Source of the DNA: Heliocidaris erythrogramma
Lineage: Eukaryota; Echinodermata; Echinoidea; Camarodonta; Echinometridae
Reading direction: 5' to 3'
DNA: 64,000 nucleotides
NCBI GenBank assembly: GCA_025617745.1
Contig: CM046859.1
Coordinates: forward strand, 27,083,371-27,147,370
Of this stretch, positions 11,801 through 21,045 are shown piece by piece; within the stretch, counting starts at the first letter, position 1; each line of letters starts with the position of its first letter. The notes under the pieces were generated by a model. It was not told the origin of the DNA, made no database searches, and saw only the letters and a list, made by a program, of their open reading frames with translations. A program made the translations under genes and the position numbers.

Positions 11801-14800
11801 CTAAACTTCTGCTTTAATTTTGTTGAGGTTATTTAATTTGTTTAGTTTGCAACAAAATAGTTTCATTTCATTCGTACCTGAAATAATTTTTAATTGCCAC
11901 TTGTCTTTTCCTCTTTTTCTTACAACACATCCCACTGAATTAATTTCATGGTTTTGCTCTGAATTACCGGTATCAGTATGACAATATCAGGCAGTAATTG
12001 ATCTTATCAATCAATTAGTCGCAATAGTCATTCAGTTTTATTTTTTGATATTCAAATATAACTTTTATTTGTTGTATTAGTATTATCATATTCTATTTCA
12101 TACGTTGACTAATTGATATTTTTCTATTACTTCTTGTACTCAACACATATACATGTATATCTCTAGCGATGTATTTATCTTTATTCAAATTATTATCTTT
12201 TAGACATTCTTTAATCAAAATATTTATTCCATGTGCAATGATGTAATTTGAACTTTGAATTTGATTATTACCTTCTACATTATGTGAACATGTGCAATTC
12301 AGTGTATGCTGCGAAACATGTCGAATAAACCATTTTTAAATTGAAGGATCCATGTAGATTAAATATTTGACACAGATCTATGTCACAAGTTTGGTTTTCT
12401 TCATCAAAACCTGTATAATTATGTTCATTTCAACAATTATTTCGCACCACGTGAAATGATGCTTCCTCTTTGTCTTTATGTTTGTATTTCTGCCTGACTG
12501 CCTCAGTTTTTAAAACCCTCTCCCGAATCCATAAGCTTATTTGAGGACCACCAGTACAACATTTTAAAGAACCGTTCATAAGTTCTAGGGGGCAGATGAT
12601 TATGTTTGTTAAAAAGGTTGATCCTAATAGTTAACTTTTTCTATTTACCTAGTCAGGTTAACATAACTGAAGATAGCTTTACAGTGCTGAAATGTATTTT
12701 TTATTGTATAAGTATAACAAATGTAATTAATAAAAGAATAACTGAGTAAAACTGTATCTTCTTATAATCATCAAAATTATTTAGATCCCCAAAGTTGATA
12801 ACATTATGGAAACCAAGGACGTCACACCTGCCGATCTGAATGACCTCACAACTGCTGATCTAAATGACGTCATGACGCTGCAGATCCCAAAAGTGTGGCA
12901 AATTACCCCTGCTCAACTCACCACCCAAATCTCACAGCACACACTCGATCTCTTGGCACAGAAAATCAAGGTATGGATCAAAAAATACTTTACAAAAGCA
13001 CTTTGCAATTTGAATTAAAGATGTTTGAAAATGCGGCACAGCTATGGGGGCGGGGTTAAGAGCCCCATGCAATATTAAGGGAGGTGGAAAAGGAGAGAGA
13101 GAGGGGTTATAATTAAAATAAGGAGAGAGAATAAAGGGTTAGAGGTGGGGACATATAAAAATGATGACACACCCACCCCTCTCTCAATGGCATTGTTCTC
13201 TATCATTCCACCCTGTTAGTAAGAACGGTGCACCCCCCCCCCCCCCCAACAGCTGGATCCAGGCTACGCCACGGCACTTCAATCTTGGGGGTGTTTAGCG
13301 TTTAGGCTTCATCCTGAGAAACCGTGTCTATCTGCATCTCGGATTAGATGAAAAATGATATTCACCCAACCAGAAAAGTCTAACTTTTGTATTGTTATAC
13401 CCAATGAATACGTTTGTATATACTAAAGCAGATGGAAAGATGAAATTTGTACAGAAGATTATAACATTAAACAATTTTAAAAATGTTCCCCTTTGACAAG
13501 AAACTTTTGCTGGTCCTGATCTGTTGCATCCTCTTTTGTTCTGACCACAGGACTTGATTGAGATTCTGGGCATGCAACCCCGCCCGTGCAGTTCAGTCCT
13601 CCTTGTCATGATGGAGGACAAGCTATCCCAGGCACAACGTACTGCAGCATTCGTTCAAAGCACTCTTGATGCTGAGGAGAGACAACAGACCAAGTATTCT
13701 CAGCAAGCACTGCAGGTTACTATTATTTTGTTTATGAGATGATTCCATGATTTTGAATTATGTTGTGTGTACTTAATATAAGCTTTCTTTTATTCATAGC
13801 TCGGTTAAACAAGATAGGATGCAAGATGGAGGGGGTGGAGCGCAATAACCCAAGGGAGTCACATTCTTTTCTCAGTGTACTGACGATATGCCAGAAAGCC
13901 TTCAGAGGGGAAGGTAGGGGGGGGGGGGGGGCTGGAGCCAGGTATGACCCACTCAATCTGTCTCTGAGTTTTAAACAGAATAAGGGTGATGATAATATTT
14001 CTTTTATTGAAAAAATAATTCAAATGAAATCAGCTTCCATATTAAGACATTATGCTTTATAGTACAATTTTTAAAAATGGGCGTTATTTAAATGGAGTAT
14101 AAACTATTTAAAGGTAAAGAGTAGGAATATTCTCTAACTGTTAATCATTACTTCATTGCTTTGTATGTAGAAGCACATCGATGAGCTGGAAAGTAGCTTA
14201 GAAGATCAGAAGCAACAGGCTATGTCTTTCCAGGATGCACTGCAGGTAATTAATATTTGTTTAGCAAATTATGGTTATACCTAATCTTATGTACGATGGT
14301 TATGATAATATAGATGTCTAACCCGTACAATAAATATAATCAGCTGACCCAATGATTGTGAATTGTTGACAATTAACTTGGTAAAAGTGGACAAAAATGT
14401 AAATATTGTTACTACATATAAAGAATAGAGTTGTTCTCTTATGACCACTCTCCTATGTGACCACTTTTAGAGACAAATTGATGAGCTGGAAAGTAGCTTG
14501 GAAGATGAGAGGCGTGCAAGCAGACAGGCACGAGAAGAGCTCCAGGTAGGTTCTATACCATTTCCTAAATATTTATCAATGTTTGTACTCCAAAAGTGCT
14601 GAAATGAAAGAGAGGTGAGAAGGGGAAGGAGTGGAGGTAGAAGGCAAAAGAAATAAAACAAGATGTTAATCGTCTTCTGAAGGGACGAATCAAAATGAGC
14701 TTTTAATTTTTTTTCAGGTTTGTGCCTGGAAACAGAATCTGATGGTTCCGACAAAACATCAGGCACTAATCACGACTGAAAATGATCTCGCAATCCTTTT

Positions 14801-16637
14801 TGATATCATTTAAGTTTTACCATTAAAAAGGCTACGGTTGCCAGAGCTAAAGCCAGGGTAATAATATCCAAAGTCCTTTGGGAGCGCATAGAGACGTTAT
14901 ATCATATCATATCCTAATGTGATATGCACTATACAAGAACGGAATATTAATATTATTATCATTAATTATAATTAGATCCTGCAATTTTCTTGTTGCCAGG
15001 GCCATCTTCATAAGCTCATCCAGTCATCAGGGACTCAGACAAAGAGTAGGATCTCGGTCCCATCCTCAAGTAGCTCTCAGGGAGTTGACCGATCAGCAGC
15101 AAGCTATGAGGAAATTTTCTATGACGCCCTTTCCACCATCGACCAATCAGATGTCAGTTCTGAGGAGATTTTCCATGACGCCGTTTGTACCATCGATAAC
15201 GTCACTTCCAACGAGCTGGCCTTTCATTCAGCATCCTCAGTGGCACTCGATTTTATTGACCAATCAACAGATATCGCGGACGAGATTTTCTATGACGCCC
15301 TCTCGACCATTCCCCATTTTCCTCAGTGACGACTTGGAGGTGAAGGATTACGAGTAAGTAGTAAAAGTAGAAACATTATTACTGCATTAATCTTGATCGA
15401 ATTTCTAAAAACAGTAGACATACCTTCTTTTGAAATTAAAGAAAATTACGACAGCTGTTTCCATCGACAAACCGTCAGAAAAAAAAAGTTTTTCTCTAAT
15501 ATGTCTGCACATTTCAGCAAACTATCGACAGTATCACTGTGTTGTAATTCAATAGTCTGTGAGCTAACCTGCGTTTCTGCAAATTAATTTCTTCGCCTCT
15601 GTTTGGTATAAAATGACAATGTTTTAATAATACTTTTATCGTTGTGCAGGAAAGCATCCACATCCTTTGCATCTTTGGGGCCCGTAGACTCTCTGGACAA
15701 GGCTATTATGTTGGTAAATAGCGAGCTTGATGGCACAGGGAAGGCGACCCCAAAGCCCAAAGGCAAGGCTGCAGTCGGCACTATCGTGAGAAGCAAGGAT
15801 GACCTTGTTCCATTTCGTGAAGCAAACAAGACCATCAAGCTGGGGAGTGGAGCATCCGGGACCGTATATCTTCACCGCCACGCCAAGACCAACGAGCCAG
15901 TTGTTCTGAAGGTCGTCCCTATTCCTCTAAAAGAAGGAGACAGACACGGAAGGAGGAAATCCGCAATCGAGAATCTTAAAAACGAGATGCGCATCCTCAA
16001 GAGATTGGGATGCATGGAATGGTTCCCAGAGTTCTATGGATGCTGCAAAGTTGGTAAGGATGTGATCGGCATTGCCATGGAGTTCTGCGGGGACGTGGCA
16101 AAAGGTGAGAGCTATTCCATCGCGAATTGCATGGACGGTAAGGGCCCCAAGCTGGACAGAGTTTCCTGGATGAATATCATGTTGGATGTAACAAATAGCC
16201 TCAGTGTAATGCACAAGGAGGGATACTTGTGCAATGACCTCAAGGAGGACAATGTGCTTCTGGTGAAGTCTGAAGGAGATTGGCGAGCTAAGATCATTGA
16301 TTTCGGATGGTCCAGTGATATCCACGTGCCATCTGTGATGCAACTCTCAGCTAGGCAGAAGCATGCCTACAAGCATCATCATCATAATAACTACATTGCT
16401 CCAGAGTGTGCCCTGAAAAAACAGCCCTTCTCTGTAAGCAGTGACGTATACTCCCTTGGACGGCTCGCGGCGTCTCTTGGGCAGGAGATGCCAAGTCTGA
16501 AGAAACTTGGGGATTACGGCTTCCGCGTCTGCTCTTGCCAGCCACTGAAGAGACCATCACTTCAGAGGTTCAGCCAGGAGATCACTTACCTGAGAAGTCT
16601 TACCAATGAGAGTGACTCTGTCCCAGATTGCTTTTGA
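7720..16637 (+). CDS. Spliced protein-kinase-domain gene (8 coding exons)
   Basis: Exons chosen from open frames bounded by AG/GT: 7719-7827 (ATG 7720), 8874-8990, 12785-12970, 13551-13715, 14171-14245, 14471-14545, 15000-15353 and 15650-16788 (stop 16635-16637). The first six are all phase 0 (36, 39, 62, 55, 25 and 25 codons), so they chain without any frame conflict. The N-terminal part starts MSDISPSRRLFESWL and is of unknown function; exon 3 holds a short internal repeat (ADLNDLTTADLNDV). Exons 4-6 are helical and charged, probably coiled-coil. The C-terminal exon is a protein kinase domain. Exon 7 has a frame problem described separately. The gene is followed on the same strand by decayed copies of its last exons. 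No signal peptide or membrane segment is seen, so an intracellular kinase is likely. The exon chain is inference from splice signals; the kinase exon itself is certain. Intron 2 is long and repeat-filled. Confidence 0.65.
7828..8873. repeat. Intron 2 of transcript (first coding intron): purine microsatellites
   Basis: Contains (GAA)n-type purine sequence at about 8035-8185, GA-rich sequence with a clean (GA)n at 8608-8640, a G run at 8681-8693 and (TA)n at 8812-8838 just before the acceptor at 8873. No other feature is seen. Confidence 0.7.
9048..9227. mobile_element. Short MITE with ~40-bp TIRs
   Basis: The left end reads (g)n atgtttcataaagctgttcg and the right end is its complement, cgaacagctttatgaaacac, then a C run. 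The TIR continues with cgtaaagttacgc. It is non-coding and intronic. A second, larger member of the family lies at 10207-11207. The superfamily is not assigned. Confidence 0.65.
9228..10019. other. A/T-rich intron sequence with a 26-bp direct repeat
   Basis: The phrase acgttgcagaggtagtacta and its continuation occur at about 9708 and again at about 9928. A short inverted repeat (gaggcagacatgatatta and its complement) spans 9581-9645. Nothing else is recognised. Confidence 0.4.
10207..11207. mobile_element. MITE of the 9048 family, nested in the LINE
   Basis: The left TIR is (g)n cataaagctgttcgtaaag with ttacgcatgactttacg; the right TIR is cgtaactttacgaacagc then, after a further insertion, tatgaaacacccc. 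LINE sequence flanks both sides. The right TIR is itself interrupted by the element at 10496-11193. Confidence 0.6.
10496..11193. mobile_element. Repeat-rich TIR element full of CCGTA motifs
   Basis: Terminal inverted repeats tgctatggtcagacgg and ccgtgtgactgtagca match at 14 of 16 positions, with TAA/TTA-like trinucleotides outside (10493-10495, 11194-11196), which would fit a PIF/Harbinger-type TWA target. The interior is built from dozens of degenerate atccgta/catacgta units on both strands and a repeated tttgaaaatctcaaaatt (about 10660 and 10848). No real coding frame is present. Confidence 0.5.
12351..12784. other. Remainder of intron, nothing recognised
   Basis: A/T-rich intron sequence ending in the acceptor attattttag at 12784. 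No repeat or coding frame is identified. Confidence 0.5.
12971..13550. other. Intron 4 of the transcript with hAT-end debris
   Basis: GA-rich sequence at about 13080-13140 and a C run at 13229-13247 next to ctggatccaggctacgccac (about 13252), which resembles a damaged hAT-like terminus. The acceptor is ctgaccacag at 13550. Confidence 0.4.
14171..14545 (+). CDS. Tandemly duplicated 25-codon coiled-coil exons of the kinase gene
   Basis: Two exons, 14171-14245 and 14471-14545, are each exactly 75 nt, phase 0 at both ends, and encode related peptides: K-H-IDELESSLED-QKQ and R-Q-IDELESSLED-ERR. The core IDELESSLED is identical. Spacing of hydrophobic residues (I, L, L) fits a coiled coil. Duplicated symmetrical exons can be added or skipped without changing frame. 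Relatives of this exon begin most downstream decayed modules, so this is the unit that was later amplified. Confidence 0.75.
14810..14985 (+). repeat. SINE-like insertion with AATATT/ATT tail
   Basis: The block ggctacggttgccagagcta, then gggagcgcatagag, tgcactatacaag and a terminal ATT-rich microsatellite is laid out like the 3' half of a SINE (GCGC...CTATA...ATT-rich tail). It lies in the intron before exon 7. A similar tail is at 32200-32272. No A/B box is identified. Confidence 0.35.
15000..15353 (+). CDS. Exon 7 of the kinase gene, frame conflict
   Basis: The acceptor is ttgttgccag (14999) and the donor is gattacga|gtaagt (15353). Continuing phase 0 from exon 6 reads a thrice-repeated motif (EEIFYDALSTID, EEIFHDAVCTID, DEIFYDALSTIP) but meets TGA at 15327-15329. 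The kinase exon needs the +1 frame at the end of this exon; that frame (ending IFLSDDLEVKDYE) is open over the whole exon. A one-base length error or polymorphism, for example in the C run at 15312-15315, would reconcile the two; alternatively a splice site in or before the exon is misplaced. Which frame is translated over most of the exon is not settled. Confidence 0.5.
15650..16637 (+). CDS. Kinase-domain exon (C-terminal exon)
   Basis: The acceptor is ttgtgcag at 15649; the first base completes a codon. The kinase landmarks appear in order: glycine loop GSGASGTV (about 15843), lysine in VVLKVV (about 15900), alpha-C glutamate in KNEMRIL, catalytic loop LCNDLKEDNVLL (about 16224-16262), DFG in IIDFGWSS (about 16296), APE in NYIAPECA (about 16390), then a short C-lobe ending ESDSVPDCF. 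The usual HRD is CND, but catalytic Asp, Lys and Asn of the loop, the VAIK-type Lys and DFG are all kept, so activity is plausible. The C-lobe looks short. The substrate and kinase group are not assigned. A donor-like attatcag|gtaaat 151 nt past the stop (16788/16789) suggests the transcript may splice on into the downstream modules. Confidence 0.85.
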
Positions 16638-17085
16638 ATGACGAAGGGATAGATGTCCGTGGATGGCGCGGACAGGAAATTCTGCAAGCTCACAAGGCTG
16701 CAACCTACCTTGGAACCAGTAGTGTTTGACAGTGCCTACAGAGATACTCTGAGATCGATCTCACGCCCACATTTAGCTCCATTATCAGGTAAATAGAAAT
16801 TTTGCACACATAAAATGAATAACAAGCATGGATTGGCGTCATATAATTATAATGCTTTGGTGAGATAAAACAATAACAAAACAAAACTAAACTGAAAACA
16901 TAGAAACAGACAAAAATCTTGTGAATACAGGGGTTTATGAAAAAATTAGATCAGTGTAGTCAGTCTTTCGCATAACTTACAGCACACGGTCACAATACTT
17001 TTTAATAATGAGACATCGGCCAACGTAATAATGTGATATTGTAAAATGCATGGTTAAGTGTAAGTTTCATCTATGTTCCTCTCAG

Positions 17086-17357
17086 AACATGAGATGGAAA
17101 AGGAGTTCGGACGATGAAAGACTGGCAGACAGCAGGTGAATCTACATCCAGAGTGTACTGTGCAAATGCAGTACTTCTCGGTGAGCTGCGACACCAGTGT
17201 AGAATCGCGGCATTTCTTGGGCAGGAGATGGTACCGTCTGGAGGGGCCTACTGTTCAAACCGGCTGCAATCTACTTTTGCCATCAGCACTGTTTGCAAGC
17301 GGTCAAGGGACAGAGGCACAGAGAAAGAAAATTCAGTCTTCCCAATCTGTATAGCAG
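17086..17357 (+). pseudogene. Kinase-derived exon module 1
   Basis: Bounded by an acceptor-like cctctcag and a donor-like atagcag|gtgata. Contains gatgaaagactgg and gcatttcttgggcaggagatg, corresponding to the coiled-coil exon and to the kinase GQEM stretch. The frame is not kept with the kinase, and most of the kinase domain is absent. Confidence 0.6.
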
Positions 17358-17583
17358 GTGATAAAAATCTTGCAAAACTGATTAAGAAACATGCCTGAAA
17401 TCAGTGAAAAGAATAAGTTTAGTGTTTCACAAAATGAATTGTACCAATATTGCCAATATTTACTTATTCCAATACAATAGCAGAGCAAGACGATTTGAAA
17501 TTAAATAATGTAATTATTTTTCATAAGGTGTTTGGTGTCACACGTTTTACATTCTTATGTTAATGTCATTTTGGTTCACTTAG

Positions 17584-18015
17584 AAACAAAGTGATACATG
17601 GATTAGAAAGCAGTTTGGAAGCGAAGAAGGGCGTATAAGGAGTAGACAGGAGAAGGCCACGTCTTTCCAGAGTATGCTATGAATGAGGATTAGGGCTTAC
17701 ATTCATCTTGGGATGAATCTAGGGATGCTACCCAGGGGAGAGACCATCACTTCAGACGTTCAGCAAGGAGATGACTTATTACTTGAGATAAGGTATACCG
17801 ATGAAAGTGATTCTGGCGTGGATCCTTTTTGAACGATCCATGCAGGGATAGATCTTGAGAGGGTCATCGAGGAGTTTAACCAATGCCCGTGGAGGCCATT
17901 AACAGGAGGAAACTACAAGTCACGCTGGCTTCAATCTGCTTTGAAATCATTTAAAAATGGTCTGACGATCGAAAGAAAGAGAAAGCAAATTCCGTCTTCC
18001 AAATCTCCATAGCAG
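17584..18015 (+). pseudogene. Kinase-derived exon module 2
   Basis: Starts after gttcacttag with a relative of the 75-nt coiled-coil exon (ggattagaaagcagtttgga), fused without an intron to the kinase tail: gagaccatcacttcagacg and a block whose frame reads DESDSG-like before TGA. It then continues with cttgagagggtcatcgagga and ends tccatagcag|gtgatt. The splice-like borders are kept; the reading frame is broken. Confidence 0.65.
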
Positions 18016-18290
18016 GTGATTAATAATCTTGCGAAATTCATTTAAAAAGCATTTAAATGTCGTCACGTTTTCTATTGCTTGAAGTCAATGATAAAAGTAG
18101 TTTAGGCATGAGTAGTTGATATCTAATTGTGCCAATGTTTTAATTCATTAGCAATTCTTGAACATTCACTGTAGACTTTTAAGCAGAACGTTGGTAAACT
18201 GAATAATGAAGTCCGAACTTTGGACATTATTCGTTTGACCATCTTTTCTAACCTTATTGTTCTCTTTTACTGGGAAACAGACTGGTGGGC

Positions 18291-18752
18291 TAGGAGGTTG
18301 CTTGGAAGATGAAAGGCGTAAATTTAACAGACATCAGAGGACCTCGTCTATTTGGAGATTTGGAGTTACGCTTTGCCGACTAGTAGCTTCATCAGATCCT
18401 TGGGGAAACTTGCGGTGATTCTTGGCCAGCAGCTAACCGGTCTGAAACAACCTGGGGATACGGCTTGCACTTCTCCACGTGCCAACTGAGAAAGTGACCG
18501 TCACTGCAGAAGTTTAGTGTGGATATCACTTACCTGAGATTATAACCGATGAGAGCGGCTCAACGAAGATTCTGTTTGAATGACCAGAGGCCAGAGAGGT
18601 CTTGCGAGAGGTCATCGGGGAGTTTAAACAGTGCTAGCGGCAGCATTGATGGGAGTAATCTACTTTTCTTGAGTGCTGCAAACTACTTTGACAGCAGTAC
18701 TGCTCGAAACAAATATGAGGATCGAAACAAAGAGCAATTTCATTTTTCTCAG
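18291..18752 (+). pseudogene. Kinase-derived exon module 3
   Basis: Acceptor-like gggaaacag, then ttgcttggaagatgaaaggc, a GQ-type kinase stretch (cttggccagcagctaaccgg), the tail gtttagtgtggatatcactt, and donor-like tttctcag|gtgatt. The frame is broken; the last third is a diverged copy of the vicinity of gaggtcatcggggagtttaa. Confidence 0.6.
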
Positions 18753-18988
18753 GTGATTGATTAATAATCACACAAAATTATTTCAAGAAGCATTGAAATG
18801 TCTTCATATTTTCACAATGTTTGAAATCAATGAAATAAAAGTTTACGTACGAGTAGGTAGCATATTAATGAATGGTGTCAATATTATAATTCTTCTGCTA
18901 TAATTATTAAACCCCTTAGGCTTACATGATTATTAAGCAGTAATTGAGCTATATATTGAAACACGAGGGCCTATGTTTGGACAGGGTA

Positions 18989-19222
18989 CGCTCGCTATTC
19001 ATAAGGACCGCTATTCATAGAAAACCGCTATACATTTAATACGCGTTATGAATAACGGTCCTTATGAATAGTTATGAATAGTGCTCCTCATGAATGGATG
19101 TCCTTATGAATAGCGAGGTAATTTGTCTATGGTTTGCTCGCTATTTAGAAGGACCACATTTCATAAAAACCGCTATTCATTTAGTCACGCGTTATTGATA
19201 GCGGTCCTTATGAATAGCGAGG
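18989..19222. repeat. Two adjacent hairpin repeats
   Basis: Units at 18989-19119 and 19136-19222 each begin gctcgctatt and end with its complement aatagcgag, with inner arms ggaccgctattcat and atgaatagcggtcc. They are fold-back MITE-like and tandem, inserted in the spacer between modules 3 and 4. Confidence 0.7.
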
Positions 19223-19295
19223 TTACCCCATTTGAACATAATTATGTTTTTGATAACAATCTCTTCTAATCTTATACTTGTTCTCCTTCACTCAG

Positions 19296-19753
19296 AAAGA
19301 AACTGATACGCTGGGAGGATGTCTTGATGATGAAAGGCGACATCTCTTCAGAGTGTATACGAGAGAATATAGTCTTTCTCCATTGAGTTAGGGATATTTG
19401 GGGCATTTCTTGGGCAGGAGATGATACGTCTGAAAAACAACTTGGTGATTACGGCTTCTACATCTATTCTACACGTCCCACCCAGGGAAGAAGTCATCAC
19501 TTCAGAAGTTCAGCAGGAGATCACTTACCTAAGATGTGGTATAGCGGATGAGAGCGATTCTGATGAGGATCCAGTTTGAACGACCCAAGTAGGGATCGAT
19601 CTTGAGAGGGTCATCGAGGAGTTTGAACTATGACATTGACAGGATGAATCTACCAGTGAAACTGGCTGAAATTGACTTTGAGAGCTGTTTAAAAATGGTC
19701 TGAGGACCGAGAGAAAGAGAAAGCAAAATCTATCTTCCAAGTTTGCAAAGCAG
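19296..19753 (+). pseudogene. Kinase-derived exon module 4
   Basis: Acceptor ccttcactcag, coiled-coil relic (ctgatacgctgggaggatgt), ggcatttcttgggcaggaga, catcacttcagaagttcagc, a DESDSDEDPV-like end with TGA, then gagagggtcatcgaggagtt and donor gcaaagcag|gtaatt. It is the best preserved tail among the modules, but stops remain upstream. Confidence 0.65.
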
Positions 19754-20004
19754 GTAATTGATAACCGAATGCTTTTAAAAAGCACTGAAACACCAGCTTT
19801 CATAAGCTTGAAGCCAATGATAAAAGTTTTTTTAGGTATGGGTAGGTAACATTGTTATAAATTGTTCAGTTATTGTAGTACATGTAATTCATTTTCAGTT
19901 CTTTAACCTTCACTTCAGGCCTATTAAGCAAAACGTTAGCAAAGAGAACAATGAAGGCTTTGCCTATGGGATGATGTAATCTTATTTTGTTCTTGTTCAC
20001 TTAG

Positions 20005-20545
20005 AAATACATTGATGGGATAGGAGGCGGTTTGGAAGATGAAAGGTGTGGATTCGGCAAACAGACGACCACACCTCTCCGGAGTGTATACGAGAGGTCA
20101 ATATTTCTATATGAGTATATAGCTTCATCAAATCCGTAGGGAGACTTGCGGCGTTTTTTTTTTTTTTTTTTTTTTTTTGGGGGGGGGGGGGCAGGAGATG
20201 CCTGGTCTGAAAGACCCATACAGGGAAAGAGAGGGTCATCGAGGAGTGTAACCAATGCCCGCGGAGGAATTAATCTAGGGATGTCACCCAGGGAAGAGAC
20301 CATCATTTCAGAAGTTCAGCGAGGATATCACTTACTACCTGCGATAGGGTATGCCGATGAAAGTGATTCTGGCGAGGATCCTGTCTGAATGACTAATGCA
20401 GGGATAGATCTTGAGAGGGTCATCGAGGAGTTTAACCAGTGCCCGCAGGAGGGATCCCAGTCAAGCGAGCTGCAATCTACTTTGAAATGGTCTGAAGACC
20501 GAGAGATAGAGAAAGCAAAATTTATTTTTCAACTCTGCATAGCAG
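20005..20545 (+). pseudogene. Kinase-derived exon module 5
   Basis: Acceptor gttcacttag, coiled-coil relic, then a T run and G run (20156-20191) in the middle of the GQEM stretch, catcatttcagaagttcagc, an ADESDSGEDPV-like end and donor gcatagcag|gtgatt. The block around gagagggtcatcgaggag is present twice (about 20231 and 20411), a local duplication. Confidence 0.65.
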
Positions 20546-21002
20546 GTGATTAATAATGATGTGGATTTCAATTAAATAGTGTAAAAAGCATTGAAATATC
20601 TTCACTTTCTCGTAAGCTAAAAAACCTTACCAATACTGTCAAACTTTACCTATTCCAAAACAATAATGGAGCAAGGCATTAGCAAATAATGTAATATACA
20701 TTCAACAACCATTATACTGACTCATTAACCCTATGGCCGGTTTTTGTAAACTTGGTGTCAAAATATGTACAATACGTGAAAGAAAATAGTCAAAAATTGG
20801 CGTGGCGTGAAATGCAGCAGGTCGACTGGAGCGACAAAGTTTGCACCAGTACAGGGTTAATAATATCAGTATTTTGTACATAATCCATCCGCAATTCTTA
20901 AAAACTTTAGTATGGCCTATATTGGAGTATTAACCAGCGGGCTTACATTTGAACATTACATGTTTCATTGTAATCTTTTCTAATCTTATTTCTTTTTCTC
21001 TT
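20546..21002. other. Inter-module spacer, nothing recognised
   Basis: A/T-rich spacer. The sequence around 20730-20860 is unrelated to the modules. It ends in a pyrimidine tract before module 6. Confidence 0.4.
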
Positions 21003-21045
21003 ACAAAAACACTAATAGGCTCTCAGGATGTTTTGAAAATAAAAG

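Larger units (their letters stand above)
10020..12350 (+). mobile_element. Decayed CR1/Jockey-type LINE, split by nested insertions
   Basis: Before the insertion (10020-10200) the + strand reads fragments like TKVLGVTI, LKWN and EIVKKCNRKLY, the familiar post-RT stretch of CR1/Jockey-group LINEs. After it (11208-11528) an open stretch continues with SSLTQEQ, LERVHKRSCRIMLGENY and SALTICNL, the usual LINE C-terminal tail. The remainder to about 12350 is A/T-rich, probably 3' UTR. The frame is broken and it lies inside a kinase-gene intron. Confidence 0.6.
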
